This document shows, one piece after another, positions 1-8,746 of a stretch of 64,000 nucleotides of DNA. How positions within the stretch are numbered: position 1 is the first letter of the stretch; each line of letters begins with the position of its first letter. Source of the DNA: Natrinema salsiterrestre (lineage in GTDB: Archaea > Halobacteriota > Halobacteria > Halobacteriales > Natrialbaceae); the NCBI RefSeq assembly GCF_029502005.1, contig NZ_JAMQOT010000003.1, positions 1 to 64,000 of the forward strand, written 5' to 3'. The translations under genes and the position numbers were made by a program. The notes under the pieces were generated by a model that ran no database searches, was not told the DNA's origin, and worked only from the letters and a program-made list of their open reading frames with translations.

Positions 1-74
1 GGTGTCCGCTCTCGCTCCACAAAACTCAAATCGATCCAGTCGCTACACCCACTGAGGCGGCTGATTTTTGGCAT
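1..74 (-). CDS. IS6-family transposase, N-terminal part only
   Basis: ATG at 74 on the minus strand opens an uninterrupted frame to the window edge: 24 residues starting MPKISRLSGC and running to SFVERERT. This matches the N-terminus of the two other IS6 transposases in the window (MPKTDRF at 17034, MPEFSRL at 24506). The catalytic DDE domain is outside the window, so it cannot be said whether this copy is intact. Confidence 0.8.
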   Translation of the reverse strand, partial: MPKISRLSGCSDWIDLSFVERERT

Positions 75-127
75 AGAGCACCACAAAATCGTGCCGCCTC
101 ACTTTTCACGCTTAACGAAACAGCGCC
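1..127 (-). mobile_element. IS6-family element, partial (cut by window edge)
   Basis: The reverse strand from 127 down carries an element end, GGCGCTGTTTCGTTAAG, followed by the 5' untranslated part and transposase start. This non-coding end is almost the same as the start of the broken copy at 16981 (about one mismatch in the first 60 nt), so both belong to one element type in opposite orientation. The remainder of the element lies beyond base 1. Confidence 0.85.
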
Positions 128-239
128 ACTGCGGGTGGCCAATGGCCCCGCGGACTGGTCACCGGTCGATGGCACAGGGCGTGGCACATCGCCCACCGGT
201 CCGAAAGGCAGATAGCCGAGCCACCGAAGGCTCGAACGA

Positions 240-1121
240 ATGGTGACGGGGACCATCCCAATCGACGACCTCGCCGGCGGATTCGACCTGTATCGGACCC
301 TCGAGAGCGGCCAGAGCTACCTCTGGCGTCGCGAGGACAGCGAAATGTACAGCGACACACGAGCGCCCGACGCGTGGTACTCGACGGTCGTCGAGGGCGA
401 GGTGATCCGGGTTCGGACCCACGACGGCGTTCTCGAGTGGGAGTCGACGACCGACGCCGAACCGGTCGTTCGTCGGCTGTTGCGCTTGGACGACGACCTC
501 GAGGCGATCGTCACCGCCGGGCCGGACGATCCGCTGCTCCGGGAGGCCTACGAGGCCCATCGCGGGATGCGGCTGGTGCAGGATCCGGCCTTCGGAACGC
601 TGATCTCGTTCATCTGCTCGGCCCAGATGCGGGTCAGTCGCATCCACACCATGGTCTCGACGCTGGCCCGCGAGTACGGCGAGGAGATCGTCTTCGAGGA
701 CGAGACCTACCACGCGTTCCCGACGCCCGCACAGCTCGCGACCGCAACCGAAGCCGAACTCCGCGAGCTCGGGCTGGGATACCGCGCGCCCTACGTCGTT
801 CGAACCGCCGAGATGGTCGCCGGCGGCGAGGCTCACCCGGAAGACGCGCGCGGCCTCGAGTACGAGGCGGCGCGGGAGTATCTGACGCAGTTCGTCGGCG
901 TCGGCGACAAGGTCGCCGACTGCGTCCTCCTCTTCTCGCTGAGCTTCGACGAGGCGGTCCCGCTCGACACGTGGATCAAATCGGCGATCGAGGAGTACTA
1001 TCCGGACTGCGATCACGGCTCGTACGCGGACACCTCTCGAGCGCTTCGCGAACGGCTCGGCGGGGAGTATGCCGGGTACGCCCAGACGTACATCTTTCAC
1101 CACCTGCGAACCGGCGATTGA
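240..1121 (+). CDS. ogg: 8-oxoguanine DNA glycosylase / AP lyase (OGG1 family)
   Basis: A base-excision repair enzyme that removes 8-oxoguanine from DNA. The 293-residue protein has an N-terminal domain (1-115) and a helix-hairpin-helix GPD domain (about 115-293). The hairpin FVGVGDKVADC holds the candidate Schiff-base lysine near residue 224, and the catalytic aspartate follows near residue 243 in VPLDTW; the 19-residue spacing is that of OGG1. The Lys predicts a bifunctional glycosylase/lyase rather than an AlkA-type monofunctional enzyme. It stands alone, with no operon partner in phase. ATG at 240 is the first start in frame. Confidence 0.88.
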   Translation: MVTGTIPIDDLAGGFDLYRTLESGQSYLWRREDSEMYSDTRAPDAWYSTVVEGEVIRVRTHDGVLEWESTTDAEPVVRRLLRLDDDLEAIVTAGPDDPLLREAYEAHRGMRLVQDPAFGTLISFICSAQMRVSRIHTMVSTLAREYGEEIVFEDETYHAFPTPAQLATATEAELRELGLGYRAPYVVRTAEMVAGGEAHPEDARGLEYEAAREYLTQFVGVGDKVADCVLLFSLSFDEAVPLDTWIKSAIEEYYPDCDHGSYADTSRALRERLGGEYAGYAQTYIFHHLRTGD

Positions 1122-1189
1122 GGTCCCAGTTCGCCGGCCGCTTCGAGTCGCTCGGAACAGTTTTGTGAACCAGTTGCCACGTATTTGGT

Positions 1190-1519
1190 ATGGCAAGCGG
1201 AACAGTCGTCTCCCTGATCGGGACTGCGGTCTTCGTCGGAACGCTCGGCATCCTGATCAAGTATTTCGGCATGGTCCGGTTGATCGCGGGCTACGACCCG
1301 GACCGGGTCGCCGATGAGGAAGGACTGGCGGATTTCGTCGGAACGAATACGTTGTACGTCGCGGTGCTCATCTCGGTCGTCGCACTGGTCGAGTACACGG
1401 GTCTCTTCGACGGCTCCGACGCCATCTGGATCGTGTTCGTCGTGGGAGTCAGTGGACTCGCTGCCCGACTGATCCTGGGCGCTCGCCGCTACGAAGAGCC
1501 AGCCTCAACGCGACGCTGA
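1190..1519 (+). CDS. Small membrane protein, DUF3784-like
   Basis: 109 residues with about three membrane segments (roughly 5-27, 53-71, 79-99). Between the first two lies a loop with IAGYDPDRVADEEGLADF, resembling the conserved LIAGY loop of DUF3784 proteins. No biochemical role is known for this family. It lies 69 bp after the glycosylase on the same strand and could be co-transcribed, but nothing links the functions. Family assignment is from pattern memory only. Confidence 0.65.
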   Translation: MASGTVVSLIGTAVFVGTLGILIKYFGMVRLIAGYDPDRVADEEGLADFVGTNTLYVAVLISVVALVEYTGLFDGSDAIWIVFVVGVSGLAARLILGARRYEEPASTRR

Positions 1520-1591
1520 TCTCGGGCTCACTACCGGCGTCAGAACGGGCTGTCGGACTCGTGAGGCGATCCCGATCGGAAGGCGAAGAAA

Positions 1592-1840
1592 CTACTCGTC
1601 GTAATCCTCACGACCGGTCACGGCCCAGTAGGCCTGCGAGAGGAGCGTGATGCCGAAGACGACGACGAGGGCCGCGGCGACCCAGAGTGCGATCCGCTGG
1701 CCGAGCAGGTAATAGGCCAGTGCGCTCGCGCCGAGGACGAACAACACCGCTCCGACGAACAACTCGAGCAGCTCTCGAACCGACGCGCGCTCGCTCGAGA
1801 CGGCCAAATACTCGTCTTCGAAGCGATCGATGATGCCCAT
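1592..1840 (-). CDS. Small membrane protein, hypothetical
   Basis: 82 residues beginning MGIIDRFEDEYLA. An acidic amphipathic N-terminus of about 28 residues is followed by two hydrophobic segments (about 29-48 and 52-72) and a charged tail. Its ATG overlaps the stop of the upstream beta-CASP nuclease gene in a TGATG junction at 1838-1842, so the two are translationally coupled. Function not recognised; coupling to a nuclease gene is the only contextual clue. Confidence 0.7.
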   Translation of the reverse strand: MGIIDRFEDEYLAVSSERASVRELLELFVGAVLFVLGASALAYYLLGQRIALWVAAALVVVFGITLLSQAYWAVTGREDYDE

Positions 1841-2850
1841 CAGTGAAATTCCTCGAGCGTGGTCTGGTTTCGCTTCAGGGGCTGTGCCCGATAGCCGTGC
1901 TCCGTCGCGAGGCGGTCCGCGAACGCCTCGTCGAACCCGTGGGTCGTGTAGACGATCTCGGGGTCGACGGCGCGAACCGTCTCGAGGAGTTCGTCGAAGT
2001 CGCAGTGGTCCGTGAGCGGGAACGTGACGTCGTAGCCGCCCCGATAGCGGAAGGAGTCGTCGACTGCCCAGCCCGAAAAGCCCGCCTTCAGTCCGTCCTC
2101 GCGCTCCACGGCCGTCTCGACCCAGTCGGCCCGGGCCTGATTCGACGGGAGCACCACGATCTCGTCGGTCAGCCCGCGAAGCGAGTCGTAGCGTTCGCCC
2201 GGGAACTCGAGATCGGTCGCCGCTTCGATGGCCCGATTCACGTCGCGAATCGACTCCGAAACCAGAATCTCGCGACCGCCCGTCGCCTCGCGAGCGAGCC
2301 ACTGGAGTTTTTGCGATCTGCCCAGCGAGTAGCCGAACAGAAAGAGCGGCCGGTCGTCGTTGTCGCACAGCCAGTCGGCGATCGCGGCCTCGAGCTCGTC
2401 CTGCGGAGAGAACTTGTACTTCGGCAGGCCGTAGGTCGTCTCCATGATCAGCGCGTCCGCGTCGACGGCGCGGGGATCGAACCCGTCGAGGTAGCACCGA
2501 TCCCGGACGGAGAAGTCGCCGGTGTAGCAGTAGCGTCCCGAGAGGCTCCCTCCGGTCGCCTCTGCGATGTCGATGATCGCCGCCCGCGAGCCGACGACGT
2601 GCCCGGCGGGGACGAGTTCGATGCCGGGTACGCGTTCCGCGTACTCGAAGCCGGTTCCGGATCGGGCTTTGGCGATCGCGGCCGTTTCTGCCGAGCAGAC
2701 GACGGTCTCCGGCGTCGTCCGGAACGTGTGATCCGCGTGGGCGTGGCTCACCACGTTGACCGCGCCGGCGGCGCTCCGGGCGTCCGCCACGACTCGCGGT
2801 TCGCCGGTCCCGTCTTCGAAATGGATCCCGTCTCGATGCCGAACCGTCAC
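1840..2850 (-). CDS. MBL-fold beta-CASP exonuclease (mRNA 3'-end processing factor-like)
   Basis: 336 residues from a GTG at 2850; the open frame extends further upstream, but family homology begins at VRHRDGIHF. Metallo-beta-lactamase metal ligands are seen as HAHADH (residues 36-41), TGDFS, METTYG and TDHCDF, with a final TTHG. This is the two-metal hydrolase core of beta-CASP nucleases of RNA or DNA (COG1236). The length near 335 and the sequence METTYGLPKYKF also recall the ligase-associated DNA exonuclease subfamily, so RNA versus DNA substrate is unresolved. It is coupled to the small membrane protein downstream. Confidence 0.8.
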   Translation of the reverse strand: MTVRHRDGIHFEDGTGEPRVVADARSAAGAVNVVSHAHADHTFRTTPETVVCSAETAAIAKARSGTGFEYAERVPGIELVPAGHVVGSRAAIIDIAEATGGSLSGRYCYTGDFSVRDRCYLDGFDPRAVDADALIMETTYGLPKYKFSPQDELEAAIADWLCDNDDRPLFLFGYSLGRSQKLQWLAREATGGREILVSESIRDVNRAIEAATDLEFPGERYDSLRGLTDEIVVLPSNQARADWVETAVEREDGLKAGFSGWAVDDSFRYRGGYDVTFPLTDHCDFDELLETVRAVDPEIVYTTHGFDEAFADRLATEHGYRAQPLKRNQTTLEEFH

Positions 2851-3014
2851 TGGAACGGAATACGGGCTCGAGGTACCTCGGCTTGTCGCTTCTCGGCGCG
2901 ATTTGAAGGAGTCAATCTCGAAACCCACCCGCTCGAGATCGAATTGCGCCGTGTATCGATCGCTGCCGGACCGACGGAGCCGGATTTTTGTCCGTTGCCG
3001 TCGAGTGCTCGCAC

Positions 3015-3293
3015 ATGGCAGACCGAACCCGCGCACACGTCTACGTTTCGGGCACGGTACAGGGCGTCTACTATCGCGCGACCACCCGCGATACGGCACG
3101 GGTGAAGGGCGTCGACGGCTGGGTGAAGAACCTCGAGGACGGCCGAGTCGAGGCGGTTTTCGAAGGACCCGAGGAGGCCGTCGAGTCGATGATCGAGTGG
3201 TGTCACACGGGCAGTCCGGCCGCTCAGGTCGACGACGTCGAAGCGGAATACGAGGAGCCACAGGGCGAAGACGGGTTCGAAATTCGGTACTGA
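3015..3293 (+). CDS. acyP: Acylphosphatase
   Basis: 92 residues, the standard length for this ferredoxin-like fold enzyme that hydrolyses carboxyl-phosphate bonds. The substrate-binding Arg lies in GVYYRATT (about residue 21) and the catalytic Asn in WVKNLEDG (about residue 39). The C-terminus FEIRY is typical. The ATG at 3015 is chosen over an in-frame start at 2988 because the family begins a few residues before the first strand (RAHVYVSG). It is divergent from the nuclease gene. Confidence 0.93.
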   Translation: MADRTRAHVYVSGTVQGVYYRATTRDTARVKGVDGWVKNLEDGRVEAVFEGPEEAVESMIEWCHTGSPAAQVDDVEAEYEEPQGEDGFEIRY

Positions 3294-3470
3294 GACGACC
3301 GCGTTCGGAACCGAGACGTCGAGTCGAGCGTACCGGCTCGAGCCAGCGATATCGGGATCGACTCGAACGGAGTGGCCCGCTTCAGTTCGGTACCCGAAAG
3401 GCGGAAAATCCTCGCGTTCGCCGTTCAGGAGTGACGCGCTACGAAGACAGTCACCGGACTACGAAGAGGG

Positions 3471-3608
3471 TTATCGGAACAGTACGTCGGCGGCCACCTC
3501 GACGTATTCCAGGAACGACCTGGTCGGCGTCCCGGGCATGTATACTTCGACGTCGGGCTGTCGGATCGGATCGGTCTCGAAGAGCTCGCTGTGTTCGGTC
3601 CGTTGCAT
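3471..3608 (-). CDS. 45-residue protein, unknown, leaderless
   Basis: A short frame begins MQRTEHSELFETDPIRQ and ends EVAADVLFR. It is supported by a good TATA box 27 nt upstream of the ATG (3631-3640, minus), the spacing expected of a haloarchaeal leaderless transcript, and by an acidic composition typical of expressed halophile proteins. The sequence VYMPGTPTRSFLEYVEVAADVL reads in part as an amphipathic helix. No family is recognised. Confidence 0.55.
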   Translation of the reverse strand: MQRTEHSELFETDPIRQPDVEVYMPGTPTRSFLEYVEVAADVLFR

Positions 3609-3630
3609 GTACCGTCTCGGGACCGAGCGG

Positions 3631-3640
3631 ATTTATATAT
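3631..3640 (-). promoter_or_regulatory. TATA box for the 45-aa gene
   Basis: ATATATAAAT on the minus strand, centred about 27 nt before the ATG at 3608. No Shine-Dalgarno sequence lies between them, so the message is probably leaderless. Confidence 0.55.
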
Positions 3641-3780
3641 TCGCAAATATAGTTTCGGAATCAAAAACCAATGATCGTTATAGTGACAAGTTCGCACGAC
3701 GCGAACTATCTGCGGAGATCTCGGTGACGGACGCTTGAGCCGGCGAACCCAGCGAGACGATCGATTTCGAACGGGTCCCA

Positions 3781-4278
3781 TCAGTCGAGCGCGGCCAGTC
3801 GGGCCTCTAGCCACGGCGGCTCGTCCGTGTGGTTCCACTCCGCCCAGTCGGCTTTCTCCCCGGCGTAGTAGGCTCGATACGCGGCGACCGGATCGTCGGG
3901 GCGTTCGTACTCGTCGGGCATCGCCTGCGGACGCGGCGTCGGTTCCTCGGAGGGGAACGAGATGCGATCGGGATCGATGCGGTCGATGACCGTCCAGCTC
4001 GCGTGATCGTCCGCCTTGTCGTAACGGTCCACGAACTCCGCGTTGAGGGCGTCGGCGTGATCTCGAAGGCGGAGCCAGTTGGCGCGCGATTCCGTCGCCC
4101 ACTTCGTTACGGGGTGGTCGACGTGGGTCGAGCCGTAGAGAAAGTCCGCCTCGTAGCCGTTCTCGCGAGCCGCGGTACACAGCACTTGCGCGGCCTCGAG
4201 CAACAGCTTGTTCACGTGCTGATCGCAGTGATAGCGGGCCGCGAGTCGCGGATCCTCGTCGAGCCAGAAGACGTTCAC
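3781..4278 (-). CDS. Conserved hypothetical protein (phage/bacterial YHCD-QAMPDEY family)
   Basis: 165 residues from GTG at 4278 (VNVFWLDEDP); upstream in-frame sequence has no family resemblance. Motifs YHCDQHVNKLLLEAAQ, a RANWLRLRDHADAL helix and PQAMPDEY are shared, from memory, with a family found in phages and diverse bacteria, sometimes loosely labelled as pyrimidine-dimer glycosylase; I do not trust that label. Conserved His, Cys and Asp suggest a catalytic or metal site. It is transcribed away from nnr. Confidence 0.65.
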   Translation of the reverse strand: MNVFWLDEDPRLAARYHCDQHVNKLLLEAAQVLCTAARENGYEADFLYGSTHVDHPVTKWATESRANWLRLRDHADALNAEFVDRYDKADDHASWTVIDRIDPDRISFPSEEPTPRPQAMPDEYERPDDPVAAYRAYYAGEKADWAEWNHTDEPPWLEARLAALD

Positions 4279-4433
4279 GGGGACTCTCGGGAGCCGACGG
4301 ACTTGTGCGTATCGCCGACGCTGTTCGACCGACACCCGATCGAGCTCACGTCCCTCTCTCGAGCCCCGGATCGATGCTCGAACCGGCGCTGTTCTCCGCA
4401 ATCTTCAACGGTCGGCCGGTCGAACCCTCGCGC

Positions 4434-5861
4434 ATGATTACAGGCGAGCGAATGGCCGCAGTCGACGAAAACGCCGCGGCGCTGGGCGTACCGCGAAAGC
4501 AGTTGATGGAGTCGAGCGGGCACGCGGTCGCCCGCGAGGTCCGAGCGATCGCCGATCCGGGCGCTCGAGTGGTCGTCGTCGCCGGCCGCGGAAACAACGG
4601 CGGCGACGCGTTCGTGGCCGCTCGCTTCCTGGACGAGTACGACGTCACGACCCTGTTGCTCGGCCGCGCGGAGCTGATCGGCACCGAGATCGCCCGCGAG
4701 AACTGGGACGCCCTCGAGCGAGCCGACTACGACACGCGGGAGGTGACCGACTCGAGCGGGGTCGCCCTCCCGGAGGCGGACGTCGTCGTCGACGCGATGC
4801 TCGGAACCGGAATCAGCGGGGAGCTTCGGGAGCCCGCGGCGACCGCGGCCGCGGCGATCAACGAGGCCGACGCGACGGTCGTCGCGGTCGACGTCCCGTC
4901 GGGCTTCGACGCCGACGCGGGCGACCGCGCGGACAACGGCGTCGAAGCCGATCGCGTCGTCACGTTCCACGACGCGAAACCGGGACTCGAGGCCATCGAC
5001 GCCGAAGTGACCGTCGCGGACATCGGCATCCCGGCCGCGGCGGAGCGGTTCGTCGGCCCCGGCGACGTTCGCCTCGCTCGTCCCGACGGCCGCGAGGGAC
5101 GACCCTACATCATCGGCGGCGGGCCCTACACCGGTGCGCCGGCGCTCGCTGCCCAGGCCGCGCTACGAGGCGGTGCGGAGCTCTCCTTCGTCGCGGTACC
5201 CGACTCCGTCGCCGGCGAGATCCAGGGCTACAGCGAGGACCTCATCGTGCAGGCCTACGACAGCGATGTTCTCACGCCCGACGTCGCCGACGGCCTCCTC
5301 GAGACGGCCGAACGATACGACAACGTCGTCGTCATCGGTCCCGGCATCGGCACCGCCGACGAGACCCTCGAGGCCGTCCGGCAGTTCCTCGGGTCCTACA
5401 CCGGCCGGGCGGTCGTCGATGCAGACGCTCTCGAGGTCGTGCCGGAACTCGAGACGGACGCGACGCTGGTCTGTACGCCGAACCGCGGCGAACTCGCGCG
5501 GATGGGGGGGCCCGATACGGACGACCTGGCCGCAGCAGCCGACGAGATCGAATCGTTCGCGGCGGAGTTGGGGCACGTCGTCCTCGCGAAGGGTGCCACC
5601 GACGTCGTCACTGACGGCGAGCGAACCCGAATCAGCCGATCCGGCACCGTCGGGATGAAAGTCGGCGGGACCGGCGACACGCTCGCCGGCCTCGTCGCGG
5701 CGTTGCTCGAGAGTGCCGAGCCACTCGACGCGGCCGCCGCGGCCGCACACGTCAACGGCCTCGCCGGCGAACGGCTGGCCGAGGAGGACGAACACGGCTT
5801 CCTCGCGTCCGATATGTTGCGCGAACTCCCCGCGGCCCTGTGGGGTGGTTCGGATGAGTGA
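4434..5861 (+). CDS. nnr: Bifunctional NAD(P)H-hydrate repair enzyme Nnr
   Basis: 475 residues. The N-terminal half (about 1-205) is the NAD(P)H-hydrate epimerase, with GRGNNGGDAFVAAR; the C-terminal half (about 215-475) is the ADP-dependent dehydratase of ribokinase fold, with VGPGIGT and GTGDTLAGLVAA. Together they repair damaged nicotinamide cofactors. The ATG at 4434 (MITGERMAAVDENA) is the usual family start; an in-frame ATG at 4375 would add an unconserved leader. Its end overlaps moaC by 8 bp. Confidence 0.92.
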   Translation: MITGERMAAVDENAAALGVPRKQLMESSGHAVAREVRAIADPGARVVVVAGRGNNGGDAFVAARFLDEYDVTTLLLGRAELIGTEIARENWDALERADYDTREVTDSSGVALPEADVVVDAMLGTGISGELREPAATAAAAINEADATVVAVDVPSGFDADAGDRADNGVEADRVVTFHDAKPGLEAIDAEVTVADIGIPAAAERFVGPGDVRLARPDGREGRPYIIGGGPYTGAPALAAQAALRGGAELSFVAVPDSVAGEIQGYSEDLIVQAYDSDVLTPDVADGLLETAERYDNVVVIGPGIGTADETLEAVRQFLGSYTGRAVVDADALEVVPELETDATLVCTPNRGELARMGGPDTDDLAAAADEIESFAAELGHVVLAKGATDVVTDGERTRISRSGTVGMKVGGTGDTLAGLVAALLESAEPLDAAAAAAHVNGLAGERLAEEDEHGFLASDMLRELPAALWGGSDE

Positions 5862-6354
5862 GGACGACGACGCGTCGGGAGCAGACGACCTCACGCATAC
5901 GACGGACGAGGGCGACGTCCAGATGGTCGACGTCGGCGACAAGCCCGACAGCGAACGCCGCGCGGTCGCGGCCGGGGAGATCCGCCTCCAGCCGTCGACG
6001 ATCGCAGCGATCCGGGACGACGAGGTCGGCAAGGGCGACGTGCTCGCGACCGCCCGCGTCGGCGCGATCCAGGCCGTCAAGCACACCTGGGAGACGATCC
6101 CGATGTGTCACCAGATCCCGATCACGAACGTCGACACCGACTTTTCGCTCGGGGACGATCGGATCGAGCTACGGGTCGCGGTCGAAACCACCGGCAAGAC
6201 GGGCTGTGAGATGGAGGCGCTCGAGGGCGTCACCACCGGGCTGAACGTCGTCTGGGATATGGTCAAAGCGATCGAGAAAGACGAGGACGGACAGTATCCC
6301 GACACGGGAATCGAGAACGTGCGGGTGCTCGCGAAGGAGAAGCACCGGTCATGA
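5854..6354 (+). CDS. moaC: Cyclic pyranopterin monophosphate synthase MoaC
   Basis: 166 residues. MoaC converts the MoaA product to cyclic pyranopterin monophosphate in molybdenum cofactor synthesis. Signature stretches are MCHQIPITNVD, ETTGKTGCEMEALEGVTTG and KTGCEMEA; the N-terminus carries an acidic halophilic extension of about 20 residues. It overlaps nnr upstream by 8 bp and the next gene by 4 bp (ATGA), so the three form one operon. Confidence 0.93.
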   Translation: MSEDDDASGADDLTHTTDEGDVQMVDVGDKPDSERRAVAAGEIRLQPSTIAAIRDDEVGKGDVLATARVGAIQAVKHTWETIPMCHQIPITNVDTDFSLGDDRIELRVAVETTGKTGCEMEALEGVTTGLNVVWDMVKAIEKDEDGQYPDTGIENVRVLAKEKHRS

Positions 6355-7400
6355 GCGAGAACGGAGAGCCGGCGCTCCGAACACCGCTCTGTTCGACCCT
6401 CGGGATCGAGTACCCGATCGTGCAGGCACCGATCGGGAGCGCGACGACTCCCGAACTGGCGGCCGCAGTCTCGAACGCCGGCGGGCTCGGTCATCTCGCC
6501 GTCACGTGGCGCGATCTCGCGGAAACGCGCCGGGCGATCCGCGAGACGCGCGACCTGACCGACGACCCGTTCGCTGTCAACCTCGTGCTCGACGAGGCGA
6601 CGACGGTTGTAGACACGGACGAGCACCTCGAGACCGTTCTCGAAGCCGGTGTCGACGTCGTGACGCTCTCGTTCGGGGATGCCGAACCCTATGTCGAGCG
6701 GATTCACGACGCGGGTGCAGTCGTGTCGCAGACAGTTGGCAGCGCCGCGGGAGCCCGCGATGCCGTCGCTGCCGGTGTCGACCTCGTCGTCACGCAGGGG
6801 CTCGAGGCCGGCGGACACGTCCAGAGCGGGGTGACGACGATGGCGCTCGTCCCCCGCGTTGCGGACGCCGTGGGAGACGAGGTCCCGATCGTCGCGGCCG
6901 GCGGGATCGCCGACGGCCGAGGGATCGCGGCGGTACTCGCGCTCGGCGCTGATGGCGCGTGGCTCGGGACGCGGTTCGTCGCGACCGACGAGGCGGCCGT
7001 TCACGACGAGTACCGACGCCGGCTCACCGAAGGCGACGAGACCGACATCGTCCACACGACCGTCTTCGACAAGGGGTGGCCTGGAACTCCCCACCGAGTC
7101 CTGCGAAACGAGACGCTCGAGCGCTGGGAGGGGGCGGGTCGTCCCGCTGCCGGCGATCGTCCGGGCGAGGACGATATCATCGCGACTACCGAGGCGGGAG
7201 GGGGGATCGAGCGCTACGCCGAGGCCCTCGCGACGCCGGACGTCGACGGTGATATCGACGAGATGGCGCTGTTCGCCGGCCAGAGCGTCGGTTTGACCGA
7301 CGAGGTCCGATCGGCGGGCGGTCTGCTCAAGGAACTCGTCGCGGAAACACGGACCGCGGTTTCGACCGTCTCGGGGCCGTCACACCGGGCGGATAGATAG
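6351..7400 (+). CDS. NAD(P)H-dependent flavin oxidoreductase (nitronate monooxygenase family)
   Basis: 349-residue TIM-barrel FMN enzyme. YPIVQAPIGSATTPELAAAV opens the barrel; EAGGHVQSG, VAAGGIADGRGIAAVLALGA and GAWLGTRF are the flavin and phosphate binding loops of the nitronate monooxygenase / FabK-like group. It oxidises alkyl nitronates or acts as an enoyl reductase; the substrate cannot be read from sequence. It is translationally coupled to moaC (ATGA at 6351). Confidence 0.85.
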   Translation: MSENGEPALRTPLCSTLGIEYPIVQAPIGSATTPELAAAVSNAGGLGHLAVTWRDLAETRRAIRETRDLTDDPFAVNLVLDEATTVVDTDEHLETVLEAGVDVVTLSFGDAEPYVERIHDAGAVVSQTVGSAAGARDAVAAGVDLVVTQGLEAGGHVQSGVTTMALVPRVADAVGDEVPIVAAGGIADGRGIAAVLALGADGAWLGTRFVATDEAAVHDEYRRRLTEGDETDIVHTTVFDKGWPGTPHRVLRNETLERWEGAGRPAAGDRPGEDDIIATTEAGGGIERYAEALATPDVDGDIDEMALFAGQSVGLTDEVRSAGGLLKELVAETRTAVSTVSGPSHRADR

Positions 7401-7562
7401 GAAGACCGAGACGGCCGAACGAACGGACAAAGATCGGGTAATCACTCTTTTATTACACATCGACCGAACATTTCGTTTACGCTCGAGACGCCCTTGAGTG
7501 GCACTAACAGGCGATACCGCGAGCCACAAAACTAATAATAGTTGGTTACTGTCACACCAACA

Positions 7563-8744
7563 ATGCCTATTCGTTCTGCGGTAGTTCTCGCAGCGGGTGA
7601 GGGTGCCCGTCTGCGGCCGCTGACGAAACATCGGCCCAAGCCGATGCTTCCCGCGGCCACCAAACCCATTCTCGAGCACGTGTTCGATGCGCTCGTCGAC
7701 GCCGGAATCACGGAGATCACCGTCGTCGTCGGCTACGGTCGGACCCACGTCCAGTCTCATTTCGGATCGACGTATCGCGACGCCGCGCTCGAGTACGTCG
7801 TACAGGACAAACAGCTCGGGAGCGGGCACGCGCTGTTAGCCGCCGAACCGGACGTTTCGGAGCCCCGACTCGTCCTCAACGGCGATCAGCTCGTGGCACA
7901 GCGGATCGTCGAGGACGTGCTCGCCGCCTACGACGACGGCGACGACGCGATCGCCACGCTCGGACTCATTCGCCACGAAGACGTCGACGAGTACGGCGGC
8001 GTGATCTGTGACGGCGACGGCCGCGTCACGGAGATCGTCGAACATCCCGGCGACGACCGCACCTACCAGCTCAACGCGGGCGTCTACGCGTTCGAGCCGG
8101 AGCTGTTCGAGTATCTGCGGGGACCGGACCCGCAGCTGAACGAGTACTCGCTCGTCGACGGCATCGCGAACGCGATCACCGCCGGGGAGACCGTCCGGGG
8201 CGTTACGTCCGACGGCGTCTGGATCGACGCGACCTATCCGTGGGACCTGCTCGACGTCTCGGAGGCGCTTCTCGAACGCGCAGACGGCGTCGAGAGTACG
8301 GTGTCGCCGGACGCTCGAATTCACGAGTCGGCGACGATAGTCGAACCGGTCGTGATTTCGGCGGACTGCGTCGTCGGCCCCGGATCCGTTGTCGGACCGA
8401 ACGCCGTACTCGGTGACAACGTGACGGTCGGGGCGAACGCGGTCGTCGAACACAGCGTCGTCGACGCCGACACGCGCGTCGGTTCAGGGGCGACGCTCGT
8501 CGACTGCGTCACCGGGCGCAACGTCCGGGTCGGCACCGGCTCGACCGTCGTCGGCGGACCGGGTGACGTCCGCGTCGGTAATCGCGTCCACGAGAACGAA
8601 CAGCTGGGCGCGTTGCTCGCGGATCGCGTCCGCGACGGCGGTGGCGTCACCTACGCGCCGGGAACGATCGTCGGCTCCGACGCCGTCCTCCGCGCGGGGG
8701 CGACCGTTCGCGGGACGATCGACCACGAAACGGAGGTGCAGTAG
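7563..8744 (+). CDS. glmU: Sugar-1-phosphate nucleotidyltransferase (GlmU-like)
   Basis: 393 residues. The N-terminal Rossmann-like domain carries GEGARLRPLTKHRPKPML, LNGDQ and a GGV substrate loop; the C-terminus (about 250-393) is a left-handed beta-helix of hexapeptide repeats, as in bifunctional GlcNAc-1-P uridyltransferase / glucosamine-1-P acetyltransferase of archaea. Its stop is 2 bp before glmS, which supports UDP-GlcNAc synthesis over a glucose-1-P role. Start taken at MPIRSAVVLA; an in-frame start at 7542 would add an unconserved leader. An AT-rich TATA-like stretch lies near 7527-7541. Confidence 0.85.
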   Translation: MPIRSAVVLAAGEGARLRPLTKHRPKPMLPAATKPILEHVFDALVDAGITEITVVVGYGRTHVQSHFGSTYRDAALEYVVQDKQLGSGHALLAAEPDVSEPRLVLNGDQLVAQRIVEDVLAAYDDGDDAIATLGLIRHEDVDEYGGVICDGDGRVTEIVEHPGDDRTYQLNAGVYAFEPELFEYLRGPDPQLNEYSLVDGIANAITAGETVRGVTSDGVWIDATYPWDLLDVSEALLERADGVESTVSPDARIHESATIVEPVVISADCVVGPGSVVGPNAVLGDNVTVGANAVVEHSVVDADTRVGSGATLVDCVTGRNVRVGTGSTVVGGPGDVRVGNRVHENEQLGALLADRVRDGGGVTYAPGTIVGSDAVLRAGATVRGTIDHETEVQ

Positions 8745-8746
8745 CG

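Noticed and set aside
159-1196. Long minus-strand open frame of 345 codons over the glycosylase gene
   Set aside because: It is the antisense of a clear OGG gene, rich in Arg and low-complexity, as GC-rich haloarchaeal DNA often gives.
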